From assembly GCA_037043015.1 (NCBI GenBank), contig CM073328.1, forward strand, positions 13,613,495-13,677,494: 64,000 nucleotides of DNA, given 5' to 3'. The DNA comes from Bryum argenteum (Eukaryota > Streptophyta > Bryopsida > Bryales > Bryaceae). The notes beneath the pieces are model-generated. The model worked only from the letters and a program-made list of their open reading frames with translations. It had not been told where the DNA came from and made no database searches. Of this stretch, positions 22,283 through 32,917 are shown piece by piece (the stretch's first letter is position 1; the number at the start of each line of letters is the position of its first letter). The translations under genes were made by a program, and so were the position numbers.

Positions 22283-22974
22283 AGAAAATGAACGATCACT
22301 TAGTGGAAGTAACTGTGGGGGCTTAAATGTAGCCATTGCTTAGAAACTCAATGTGTCAGGTACCTCTATCAAACTTACATTACACAACCGAAGACTTTGC
22401 TTTTTCAACAATCTCTCTTCTTCATAGAGCAGATTAGTGACAGATTTGGTGGTCACTCGAACTTTGCTTTTAGGTTGAGAGATATAACTTTTTTGTGCGT
22501 AAGAATCGCGAACTGGGACTCATTATTAAGTTCGTAAAAATGAAGCTGGGTTTTGGTGTTTGTTGAGGTGTTTATCTTGATGTGGATCATTCAGAGAAGA
22601 CAACCGTTTTGATATACCGGCCTTTGATTCGATCTTGATGAGATTATCTCCTTGAATACACCTCTAATTAAACAGTTTACATCACAGGTGCGACTTCCAT
22701 GTAGCAATGTATGTGCGACTTCCATGTAGCAATGTATGCACTAATTAGAGAGTATTTTTAATGCGTGTGTTATTTTCATGAACATAAGCTTTATCCATTG
22801 GTTTCCAGTACGCTTAAGTTGGTTTGTCGTAAGTCGTTTTAGCCGTCTCCTGTCTTTCAGATGTACCATGGGCTGTGAAGTTCAAGATGAACTTTGATCA
22901 TTTTCATTTGCGTGGAATTTATGGTTTTGAAAATGTCGACACCCTTAGTTGAAAATCAAGAGGCAAGCCTTAAG

Positions 22975-23106
22975 TGTTTCTTATTCGGTACAATGACGCA
23001 TTGTCCTTGTTTCTTATTCGGTACAATGACGCATTGTCCTTGTTTCTTATTCGGTACAATGACGCATTGTCCTTTTTTCTTATTCGGTACAATGACGCAT
23101 TGTCCA
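22975..23106. repeat. 33-bp minisatellite, 4 copies
   Basis: Four nearly identical direct copies of TTCTTATTCGGTACAATGAC plus GCATTGTCCTTGT, period 33 bp. Each unit contains the imperfect palindrome ACAATG-ACG-CATTGT. Because 33 is divisible by 3, one frame stays open and encodes CFLFGTMTHCP repeats; this is probably incidental. Confidence 0.95.
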
Positions 23107-23115
23107 TGATGCATT

Positions 23116-23202
23116 CATGATGCATGCATAAGTGATTCTTATTTCATGATGCATGCATAAGTGATTCTTATTTCATGATGCATGCATAAGTGATTCTTAT
23201 TG
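23116..23202. repeat. 29-bp minisatellite, 3 copies
   Basis: Three direct copies of CATGATGCATGCATAAGTGA plus TTCTTATTT, period 29 bp, follow directly after the 33-bp minisatellite. The unit contains the palindrome ATGCATGCAT. Confidence 0.95.
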
Positions 23203-23461
23203 CACATTAGACCTGTAGGATGCAATCTTCATCAAAAGTGTTCTTTCATACTTAAGTACTTCCTGATTGTAGATCTGGTGAGTAAACCTTGGTGTTTGAA
23301 TCAATGATGGTTTATTCCGGGTGTAAATCTTGGTCCCCCGAAATGTTTGTACTAGTGTATGGTGGCCCTCTATTTCCCTGTTTCCACAACTTTTATCATG
23401 ATACTATGAAGAGATATAATATACTCATCAAGCTTCAAAACTGGAACTTACTTCATCAATC

Positions 23462-23842
23462 TTAACCCGGGCTAAACTTTCTTATTGTTGAAAACGACGT
23501 CCGTTCTATATGGATTGTGAAAGGAAGAAACTATCTGTATGAGCAATATCTACTTCATCCAAACTCTTTTTTTGACAAAATCACTTTGGTCGGGTTGCAA
23601 ATCAAGTCTACTTTGTGTGATAAATATTTCACACTCATGTATTTAAAGGTGAATTAATGTCAAGCATTTTAGTATAGGCAGCTTTTGTTTTTATAATTCC
23701 AAACATGTGGCATGTTTTACCATTCCAAGACATGGTCTATTACAAGGTTTTACAATTGGGATCTAAATTTCATTTTCATCTATAACATTTTTTTGAAAAT
23801 ATGATTTTAGCTAAAAATACCCCAAGAACGATTCGAGGTTAA
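23462..23842. mobile_element. TTAA-bounded element, family B, internally deleted
   Basis: It begins TTAACCCGGGCTAAAC and ends CGATTCGAGGTTAA. It matches both ends of 56035-57013: shared phrases are ACTTCATCCAAACTC, CAAATCAAGT and GCTAAAAATACCCCAAG. It lacks about 600 bp of the middle. The terminal sequence is more diverged than in the two longer copies, so this is an older insertion. Confidence 0.7.
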
Positions 23843-23869
23843 ACATTGCACTAGATATCATAATCTGTA

Positions 23870-24290
23870 ATGTTTATGCTATACAGAACTCCATACCTAC
23901 AATTTACACTTGTTTTCGTTTTTACCGCCGTTGATGGTCATGATGTATCACTATTGTGTCACATTGATGAGATCTTTTACAATGATAAGGAGATCGGATT
24001 TAATTCTGACGAAGCAGTCAAAATAGTTATTCAAGTTAGCAGCAGGATAGCTCTCCCTGCAAACCTTTCTCACAATGCTGGGCTCACAAAAAGGCGTTCC
24101 AAAGAGAGACTTCGAGGGGCAATGTTTTGTGGCAGCTACCAAGGAGGCACCCTAGAATCCGTGGAGACCTCCCAAGGTCGTTTTTGATAATTTTGAATTC
24201 AACTTTGAGGTCTGCAAATTCGACCCCAAGTTACCCTTGGAAGCCTACTCCTTGGCATTTAATGTTTATACATGATCTAAAATTAGGGGC
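23870..24290 (+). pseudogene. Coding-like relic of unknown family
   Basis: In one + strand frame GSQKGVPKRDFEGQCFVAA, then TKEAP, a stop, then NPWRPPKVVFDNFEFNF and EVCKFDPKLPLEAYSLAF are readable (about 24080-24285). An upstream frame (23870-24080) is also open but in another phase. Composition is protein-like. At least one stop and a phase change break it. I do not recognise the family. Confidence 0.3.
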
Positions 24291-24418
24291 TCATTACCCC
24301 TCCTCCATCCTCCTTGTGTAGCGGTTACGAACGCTTACCCAACTTCGAGAGTTTCTGGACACTTGGGGATTTGGTTAACCCTTCGTCTCCTCCATAGCAT
24401 TGTGTGATGCTTTCCAGT

Positions 24419-24740
24419 GTACAAACTAAGGACATCTCTCGTGCTCTCTTTGTGACAAGAATGGCAAAGGTTGCACTTTGTGCCCAATTGATGAATCGTG
24501 CGGCATCAGGAACTTAGCCGTTGAAACGATCATAGAGTCGATGGAGATCACTTGCAAGTGTGCTCCCCAGCCTGGGTTGCAAGGAAGTTGTCTCCTCTGG
24601 GTGGCCATATCATGATGAAGATTGCTCGTTGGCGCCCATGGAATGCCCCATGCCAAGATGCTTGCAAGCCAGTGTGAAGTATCCTCTTCCTGAACACCTG
24701 TTAACCAAGCACAAAAATGGTAAAATCACAATAGTAGTCT
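24419..24740 (+). pseudogene. SINA-like pseudogene, copy 4 (exon 2 only)
   Basis: It begins at the usual exon-2 position with CTN, then TAA, then GHLSCSLCDKNGKGCTLC, so the fourth codon is a stop. The SIAH finger is frameshifted by a small insertion (CTCCCCAGCCTGGG, where relatives read CTCCTCTGGG). The later MECPMPRCLQASVK and EHLLTKHK reappear in another phase. The TRAF-like domain and exon 1 are absent. Position between intact copies 3 and 5 fits a decayed tandem duplicate. Confidence 0.88.
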
Positions 24741-24895
24741 CACATATGGAGTTGAGACCACACATCATCATCAGGCATGATGCATACAATCATTAAATTA
24801 CCCACTACCACAGTATGATTGTGGTGCTAATGATAAGAAAGACAAAACATGATACACAACCAGGTCACAATATGATAATTCATGGTGTTTCGGTG

Positions 24896-24914
24896 TGATC
24901 AAGCTGTCAAATCC
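24896..24914 (+). promoter_or_regulatory. Conserved upstream motif of SINA-like genes
   Basis: TGATCAAGCTGTCAAATCC lies about 120 bp before the ATG at 25019. The whole 24785-24930 stretch resembles 20930-21100, including a CACTACCACAGT...GTGGTGCTAATG palindrome-like block. Confidence 0.5.
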
Positions 24915-25018
24915 GCCCATCCAGGTTTCTATGTCACGAACCTTCAACTGTGAGTACTCTTCCATTTTTCACTACGTCTTCGTGGTGGTAGCATTTCTTC
25001 AGGACTTTGGAGGTGAGA

Positions 25019-26086
25019 ATGGGGTTGGTGCAGTTGGAGACTGATCTCAGGAGCTGGACCGCTAGCTCTGACAAAATGGCAGAGGCGGTGGAGAATAAGC
25101 GAAAATACATTCTGCTCACCACTACCGGGTGGAAATGCACCCTCTGCAAGAGAGCAATCAATTGTGCTCCGGTTTATCAGGTTAGTTCTCCCCCACAAAC
25201 ATTTCTCTTTTTCACAACCATCACAGTCTAGCTACAGGAGTACAAAAGCATCCTAATTTACAAGAAACTCCGATATGTATGAGGTCGCTGGAGATTGGAT
25301 ACACTAGCTGTTTTAGATTGTTCTTGGTTATTTTGCAGCAGATCTGGCTCTTCGTCCCCTCCGGAAGAAGATACTCGCAGCATACCAATAATTCTGACTG
25401 ATTTTTTTTTTCAGTGTGAAGAGGGACATCTCTCATGCCATTTATGTCGAGAGAATGGATATAATTGCACTTTATGCCCATTTGGTGTACCTTTCTACAT
25501 CAGAAATCTAGCGGTTGAATCTATCATAAAGTCGATAAAGATAGCTTGCAAGTTTGCTCCTCTGGGCTGCGAAGTCAAACTCGAGAATAAATATCAGATG
25601 TGCTCTCATGAAAAATGCTGCTCGTTTGCGCCCATGAAATGCCCCATGCCAGGATGCTTTCAAGCTGGTGTGAAGCATGCTTTTCTCGAACACCTGTTAA
25701 CCAAACACAATATAAGCAGCGTGGTGGATTTTGAGGACGTGAAAGACTGTTTATACTCGGAAATATTCGACCTGGAGCCTTCCACGGGTTTGGTATTGTT
25801 GAGAATCCCAACAGCCGATGCTGAAGACTCGAATGATCATTATCTACTCCGTCAAGAGAGCACTACGTGGTGCGAAACACTCCGAATCTCAGCACTCGAA
25901 ATATATGGCATTCCCACGTTTAAACTAGAGGTTCGCTTTTCAGACAAAGATGGAACGTACTTGTACTCCTTCACGGGTATATGCAGCACTTGTATCAAGC
26001 AACAAGGCGGCATGCTAGTAATCCCAAAACAGCTTGATCGTGACCCTTTCAAGAAAGAATGCACGGTGACCCTTTTATCTCGGTGA
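25019..26086 (+). CDS. SINA-like E3 ubiquitin ligase, copy 5 (intact)
   Basis: Exons 25019-25180 and 25415-26086 (acceptor after a T10 tract) give about 277 residues. The start is MGLVQLETDL. The RING is CTLC...CAPVYQ|CEEGHLSCHLC...CTLC. The SIAH-type finger is CKFAPLGC...H...CSFAPMKCPMPGC...HLLTKH. The TRAF-like domain runs FDLEPSTGLVLLR to GGMLVIPKQ. It ends soon after that domain, without the acidic or basic tails seen in copies 2 and 3. Expected role: RING ubiquitin ligase. Its 5' region is shared with copy 3. Confidence 0.88.
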
Positions 26087-27094
26087 CTCCCGAACTTCTC
26101 AAAAGAACGCACGGTCCTTCTTTCAAGAAGGAATGCACATTCAATTACGCTATGGGGATAACGGTGGAGGCTGAGATGTAGCTGAGGATTTCCTTCACTT
26201 TTTTTTGTTATTACAGCCAAATCCTTCGTTGCTCTCGATGTGCGTAAAAGCTCTATCGATTTTTGAACAATCTCTCCTTGTCTATGTGCACTTAATATTA
26301 GAAACAGGTGTGGTGGTCACACGAACTTCCGTCGCTTTTAGATCAAGCTCGTAGTTATTGTATATATCGTCTTTTATAGTCTGCTAGCTGCAGGCCGCTA
26401 TGTTGCACAACAGCATGTGCATTGATGACTTCTCATTCTGTCATGAAACGACAGCTGATTTTGGGTGTTTCTTGATCTTTCTTGAGGCATTTTGGTGAAT
26501 GGTTTCGATTTACCTTTGAGTTCATTTCAAGGAGTATGTCTTCTTTTCTCCAACTCTGATGAAGATTTTATTGGCCACAACGTTGGAGATGATATTGAAC
26601 ATTATATTATGCTTAGGCCTCTGGTACATCTCAAGACAGGAGATGACTAAAACAACTTACACCATAGTAACTGACCTTGTATATAAAATACAACTTTTAA
26701 GTTGCACACATAAGCATACGCAGTGAAGATAATTACTCTCTGAATCTGTGAATACATTGCTGCAAATGAGTCGCACCTGTGATGTAAACTGTCAACTAAT
26801 CTTCCAGAGGTGGAGACAAGGAGAATTACTCATTCAAAATCAATTCAAGCGTTTATCAAATTATCCGAACAATCCAGTAGAATGATTCAGAAACATGCTG
26901 TAATGCGGCCTACAGTTAGGAAACTGAAAAATTCAACATACAAAGCGGTTATACAAGCAAAGCTCGTGTTAGAAACACCACTCCTGTGGCTAATCTGCTC
27001 TAGTAAAGAACAAAGATTGTTCAAAACTAAACTTTGCCTGCATGCAGTCTTAGAATAGATAGAGATACCTGACACTACCTCAACAACGTCATTT
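26087..27094. other. Intergenic DNA
   Basis: No gene seen. The start is the 3' UTR of copy 5, which contains a duplicated CTTTCAAGAAAGAATGCAC-like piece. The rest is spacer. Confidence 0.5.
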
Positions 27095-27710
27095 TGCATC
27101 CTTTGTCAACGTTACCTTGCAAGAAGGTTACCGTACATTCCATCTTGGACGATTTACCATCTTGTTCGGGGATGGTGCGCATGACGCCTTCCTTCTTGCG
27201 GAAACTGCATTTACCCTCCCAGTGATACGAACAAGTTCCATCTTCGTCTGACATGACATGACAACGTTGATTTTAAATCTGGCCTCTTCATGCTCATAGA
27301 CCGATGTTGTTCGAGGTGTTGCGCAGCACGTTGTGCTTTCTCAATTGAGTAAATACAGGTCATCTGAGTAACAATCCGATATTGGGAATCTCAACAACGT
27401 TACCTTACTCGTGGAAGGTTCCAGCTCGTATGTTGCCGAGAAGGGGTTCTGATTTTCGGGATCAAACTCGTTAGAACTGTCCTCGAGACATTTATGGATA
27501 GAATCCAAGTACAAATCCACCACGCTCCTTGTTCCGTGCTTGGTTAAATAACAGGTGCTGAGTCAGGAAGAGCATGCTTCACACCGGCTTGCAAGCATCC
27601 TGGCATGGGGCATTCCATGGGCTCAAAGGAGCAAAAATCCTTCATGATCTGACAACGTCTAATATTGCTCCTCGCGTTTGCCGACTTCCTTGCAACCCAG
27701 AGGTGCGTTG
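27095..27710 (-). pseudogene. SINA-like pseudogene, copy 6, inverted
   Basis: On the - strand a SIAH-finger piece (CSFEPMECPMPGCLQAGVK, about 27580-27640), a TRAF-like piece (ATYELEPSTSKVTLLRFPIS) ending in a stop at 27341, and a C-terminal piece (DEDGTCSYHWEGKCSF, about 27190-27250) follow in the right order. They are in different phases, with stops, and the RING exon is missing. It is the only clearly decayed copy on the - strand in this part of the cluster. Confidence 0.82.
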
Positions 27711-27760
27711 TTAAATAGGTTGAGAGTAAAAAAGATTTGCAAGGTTGCATTGGTAAGCTC

Positions 27761-28520
27761 TTAACCCCTAAACGTCCAAGCAAGCCCAAATGGATTCTTA
27801 CAATTTCAAGTAACTTAGATGAAGGAGTTAAAAGTAATATTTTTGTCTAAATTTTTGTCTCGGTGTTCCCGATACCACAAAGTATGTGTAGTAAAAGTTA
27901 CAAAGCCAAATCTTAATCTCGGAACCTTCATTGAGAAATTTTAAGTTTCAAATTCAAAAAGGACAACTTCAATTTATTCAATTTTGAATTTTGATAAATA
28001 TGTTCATAACCGAATCACTACTCAAGTTCCGAAAGTGACCCAAACACGTAATTCGTTATAATGGGAATATTCAGATTATCAAATTGATGACAATTAAGCT
28101 TGAGTTGAGCCAAATGTACTGTGAGGGTACATTGAGCTCGACTCGAGCTAAACCCACATTTCTCAAAATCAGTGAATAATACCATTATAACGAATTACGT
28201 GTTCCCAAGGCAAAAAATTGTAAAATTCATCAATTTTACAAGAACAGCCTCCAAAATTTTCAAAAACAATCTTCAAAATTCTAAAAACTTTCGACACACA
28301 AACTTTGTATGTTATGATCTCTTACATGATACACATCCAAAGGTTAAATTCTAGATGAGTAAATAAAAATAGTTTTAGGTACAAGATCTTATGGATGGAA
28401 GCTCAAAAAAACAGTAAAAACTTCAGCCTTACCTCAATCTCCACAAGATGGTCAAAATTTAGAGTTTTTGCACCCAAAGGTCCTAAAAAGGCCTTGGGTT
28501 GATGTGATGATGAACAAAGA
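27761..28520. mobile_element. Putative TTAA-type element, left end clear
   Basis: The left end TTAACCCCTAAACGTCCAAG is a typical family end of this window. The right end is uncertain; CCTAAAAAGGCCTTGGGTTGA near 28490-28511 may be a decayed inverted end. If so, the 162-bp MITE at 28043 is nested within it. Confidence 0.4.
28043..28204. mobile_element. 162-bp MITE with 4-bp target duplication, copy 2
   Basis: The element is flanked by CCCA on both sides (28039-28042, 28205-28208). The terminal inverted repeats are perfect over about 22 bp: AACACGTAATTCGTTATAAT at the left and ATTATAACGAATTACGTGTT at the right. It is the inverse-orientation relative of 9677-9837. The centre has GAGCTCGACTCGAGC. 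Confidence 0.9.
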
Positions 28521-29073
28521 GATAATGGTCTGAAGACCATACCGTTGGTAGTTTGAAATTGGAAAATATGCCCATCAATTCCATAACAAAGTCATCTCTT
28601 AGTCACAAACTCTATCAAGTTCTATCATCATATATCTTTAAAAACTATAAAACAATTTATGAGAACATAGAGGTGCTAAATTATTTGTAAAGAGCCAACC
28701 CTTTTGAGACTTGAACAAAAATAAGGAGTATATTTTCAAGCAATACAAGTCCTTCGAGTCCTGCATATGCAATCACTATCTTTCATGATTTTATAAAAAC
28801 TCCTCTTAACTACTTGTGAATTGACGTCAATGTTACATAAAAGACATGCAAATTGTGATGCTCAAAAACTGCAAGAGTTTTCATTTGGCAAGTTCATTGA
28901 GGGAGTGGCCGAAGGTGTAACTTTTGGAAAATTCACATGAGATGGGACCACTTGGAATAATAAAACTTGTATTTACATTCAATTAGTTATGAATTCTAGG
29001 AGTAAAAGTGGTAGGCGTATAATTTTGAAAATTGAGCGGTTATTAAGCACACTATCTTACCACATCGCTATGT
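28521..29073. other. AT-rich intergenic DNA
   Basis: No gene, RNA or clear element seen. Confidence 0.5.
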
Positions 29074-29196
29074 ACTAGGTAACTCAGCAGGAGCCACTAG
29101 TTATAAAAAAATAACTAGTGTGGCATCTCCCACAGCTTGGGAGGATGCCACACTAGTTAGTTTCTATAACCAGTGGCTCCTTTTGAGTTCCTTAGT
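29074..29196. repeat. Nested foldback (hairpin) element
   Basis: The outer arms ACTAGGTAACTCAGCAGGAG and the complement of CTCCTTTTGAGTTCCTTAGT pair. Inside, AACTAGTGTGGCATC pairs with GATGCCACACTAGTT around a second stem TCCCA...TGGGA. Almost the whole 123 bp folds back on itself, typical of a foldback-type miniature element. Confidence 0.75.
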
Positions 29197-29780
29197 TATA
29201 ACCACAGTTCAAAACTTTTTCAAGAAAAAACTAATTTATCCATCCCCGCAAATAAAAGGAACAGACTCATCCCAAATCCAAAACAAATTTGTTTACTCTC
29301 AAATAAGAATAAAAATATTATTATTATTATTAATAAAAAATACATAAAGTTGGGAATAACTCAATTGTCGTCCTCTAAATAAATAAATAAATTTTTTTTA
29401 AAAATAAATAAATAAATTATAATAATAATAAAATCCATACTTGCCGGCGGAAAAAAACAAGGTATAAAACCACCTCTCTCTTTTATTTTACAACACAACA
29501 CAAGAAGACCATTGATCTCTAGTGTTTTCGCCTGAACTACGGTTTTTGCCTGAACTGCGGTTATGTGGTGTCGCTCAAAACAAGAAACAAGTTCGGTGAA
29601 TGATGATGCAACACCATCCGGTTAAGATCTCACGACATCTTCAACAAAGAGATTGGGTATTTCATTGTTATCAAGCCGTCAGCTACAATCATGTCATTGA
29701 GCTGAACCGTGACTTAATACTTGTCCATTTTCACAGCATTCTTGTGTTAGCTTTTCCTCAAGAAGTCAGATTGATTAACG

Positions 29781-30846
29781 ATGGCGCAGTTGGAGTTTGA
29801 TCTCAAGAACTGGACTGCAAGCTTCGACAAAATCAGGGAGGCGAGGAAGAATAAGCTCCAATACATTCTGCCCTCCACTACCGACTGGACATGCACCATC
29901 TGCAAGAGAGCAATCAGTTGCTGTCCGGTTTACCAGGTTTGAACGTTTCTCATGATGCATATCAAGGGTTCACAAATGCGTCCTTAAAGAGAGTGAAGAA
30001 AAAACTCTGATCTGTATGTAGTAAGTTGCTGAAGCTGCCAGTTTCTGATTGTTCTTGCGTGTATGATTTTCTCGACCATTTAGGGTTTTGTTAACAGCAT
30101 AGCAATAACTAACTGTTATATTCTTCCAGTGTAAAGAGGGACATCTGTCGTGTCCTCTATGTCATAAGAATGGCAAATGCTGTACTTTGTGCCCTGAAAC
30201 TGATGCGCCCAGCGTCGGCATCAAGAATCTGGTTGTGGAAACTATCATACAGTCAATGGAGACGACTTGTAAGTTCGCTCCTCTGGGTTGCAAGGAGATC
30301 GGCAGATTGAAGGACCAAAGGGAGAGGTCAGTGCATGAAAGAAGTTGCTCGTTTATGCCTATGGGATGCCCCATGCCAGGATGCTTGCAAGCTGGTGTGA
30401 AGCCTGGTTTTCTGGACCACCTGTTGGCCAAACACAATGTAAGCAGAGTGGTGGAGCTTGAGGATGGAAGTACCGATCCTCACGAGATAATATTCTCCGG
30501 ATACTTCGACTTGAAACCTTCCACGGGTTTGGTATTGTTAAGATCGCGAAGATGGGATAAAGCAGACGTCGAGGATTATGACCACTTTCTGCTCTACCAA
30601 GAGAGCACAACATGGGGAGAAACATTCCGAATCACATCACTCCAAGATTGTGCGTTCTCCTTTGAGTTAGAGATTCGCATTCCAGACAAAGATGAAACGT
30701 ACAGGTACTCCATAGCGGCTAAACTCACCTCCTGCAGGCAACAGACCGGCATGCTCCTCATCCCCAAACAGCCCGTCGGTGAGCCTTTCGAATGCAAGGT
30801 GGTCCTTTTTGGCGTATACAAAGATGTCGATGAGGAGGACTTTTGA
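29781..30846 (+). CDS. SINA-like E3 ubiquitin ligase, copy 7 (intact)
   Basis: Exons 29781-29936 and 30130-30846 give 290 residues. The start is MAQLEFDLKN. The RING is CTIC...CCPVYQ|CKEGHLSCPLC...CTLC. The SIAH-type finger is CKFAPLGC...H...CSFMPMGCPMPGC...HLLAKH. The TRAF-like domain runs FDLKPSTGLVLLR to GMLLIPKQ, with a short acidic end (DVDEEDF). Intron position and size match the other copies. Expected role: RING ubiquitin ligase. The conserved upstream motif is at 29669. Confidence 0.88.
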
Positions 30847-32917
30847 AAAGAATCATGCAAGGTGACCCTTCCGAGAAGGAATCAACAATCACTTTTTGTG
30901 GGGGGTTTGAATCATGTGGCTGTGGACCTCTTTCACTTCTTTCTATATCAGTGTTGCAACATTGCTCTCAGTGTGCTTCCATCTAAATTCTATTACACAA
31001 CTGCATACAAGGAGCTATAGTTCTTAGTGCAATCTCTGTTCTGTATCGATGCAAATTACCTACAGGTATGGTATATTATGAGTTATAACTCTTTTGTGTA
31101 TAGCCTTCTAGCTGCAGGCCGCTTTATTCCACCACAGCATGTGCATAGAACTGTGGAATTATGGGGCTCCTTACTCGATTTGCAACGATGAAGATTGTTT
31201 CTGATTTATGCCAATGGATTGTTTCATTACTTTGGTAGATCTATTTTGAATGAGTTATCTCCTTTGTCTTCATCTTTGTTGATGATTTACAACAGAGGTG
31301 CAGCTCACATGTAGTAATGTATGCACTCATTCAGGGCATGTTCACAGAGTATTTCCAATGTTTATGGTGATTTATGTTGCTCACAGTGTGAATGGAGTTG
31401 CATGTTCTATGTACATGAAACTCAATTATTTACATGAATTTGATGTACTAAGATAATTTAGTCCTCTATTGTCGTGAGGTGTACCATGAAGAAAGCTCAT
31501 TATTTTCATTTGCTATTGATTAGTTTCATTTTCGAGCACTTTTTCCCTCTTTACATTTCACAAAAAAATAATTTCTTGAAAAGATGAGTATTTTATTCTT
31601 AAGCAAAAGCTTATAGTGTACTAGGTACCTATAGAAAATAACAAGTGGGATATCCACCTGAGTTGCGGGAGCCGCAAGAGAGGTGCCCCACTTCTTATTT
31701 TCATAACTAAGGATATTTTATTCTTGTTGATTTTAAGGAATGACTTATCAATCTGCTATGAATATTATGCATTATTTTTTAAAAAATTGCTCTACACTTC
31801 AACACAAGAAGAGATACAAATCAAGCATCGTGAATAAGCTATAGTATCTAAAAAAACAAATTTGCAAGAGCACTTCAAATATGCAAAGCTAGGATGAACA
31901 TTCAAATTGAAGCAAAGAATGGTAACACTTGTTTATGCACAGTGTATAAAGTATTTGTAATTGTTACAATTGAATGTGTACAATTATATTGACGATGTAG
32001 TAGTCTTCATTGTGATTGGGATCCACTTTACGGTTTTGAAATCGGATCATTTTTGTGTGTACAAGCACTGTTCAAAGTTGATAGGGTACTGTACAGAAGC
32101 ATGTCCTTGGAATTCTGAAATGGGACCCATCATTCACTTTGCATCCATATATGAATCTTGCATTGTTTCTGAATCTTCCTTCCCAGTAGGTTGTTTTTAA
32201 ACGTACTTCGTGAAACAACCTTCGTCACTTTCAGTAAATTTACACATGATTCAGTGCATGGTCGAAGAGTAGTTTCAGTGCATATGCTTATCCATGTTTG
32301 CTGAAGTTGAAGAGCAACCTGCGTATTTCGTCTCCCTCTCCTCTCTCGAGATGATCAAGATGGACATTACATTGATTAGCTTCATCGCAGGCAATGGTCA
32401 ACACTTACTCAATACCGGGAATTCATGAATGATATGAGGGAACATACTTTCATGGGATTGTTATAGAAATTTGTGTGGAAGACCCTCTTGTTAATGTATC
32501 GACAATCTCAACGAAAATCATGGGTCTCTTCATGTCATACAAGAATTTGGAGTGCTCGATGTTAAAAACTGTACAAGCTATCAATTCACCTCAAAAGGTT
32601 CATTCAAGAACTCAAGACATGTCCCGTAACCCCCGATTGCTCTCTGAAATCAAGCCTCTCTGAAGTACAAAAAACACGATACAAATGATTAAGTGATTCT
32701 AATTGGTATAAGCAAGCCAACAAGCAGCAACCTTCCAGAAATATATTGATAAAGCTGCGGCCAGAGAGTAAACCACCAAAAACATCATGAAACTACTCTT
32801 GGGAGAAATATGTACTAAAGCTAAAGGAAGCCTATTGATCATCAAGGGTACGTTTCAACACTGATAGTGGATAAAAAGAATAGATAAGAAGAAGCTGCAG
32901 CAATTCAATCAAGGATA
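30847..32917. other. Intergenic DNA between SINA cluster and HRD1
   Basis: No gene seen, apart from a hairpin insertion at 31601-31713 (listed separately). The region holds the 3' ends of the convergent SINA copy 7 and HRD1. Confidence 0.5.
31601..31713. mobile_element. Hairpin insertion with 12-bp flanking direct repeat
   Basis: TATTTTATTCTT occurs on both sides (31589-31600 and 31714-31725). Between them, GAAAATAACAAGTGGG pairs with CCCCACTTCTTATTTTC around a GC-rich inner hairpin (TTGCGGGAGCCGCAA). The outer ACTAGGTA...AACTAAGGA resembles the ends of the foldback element at 29074. Confidence 0.6.

Larger units (their letters stand above)
22283..23461. other. Intergenic DNA with minisatellites
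   Basis: No gene seen. It contains a duplicated 25-bp unit (GTGCGACTTCCATGTAGCAA..., 22688-22737) and the two minisatellites listed separately. Confidence 0.5.

Noticed and set aside
22894..23109. ORF with repeated CFLFGTMTHCP
   Set aside because: It is a by-product of a 33-bp minisatellite whose period is a multiple of three.
22975..23202. CRISPR-like repeat array
   Set aside because: The repeats are contiguous tandem copies with no unique spacers, and the context is eukaryotic.
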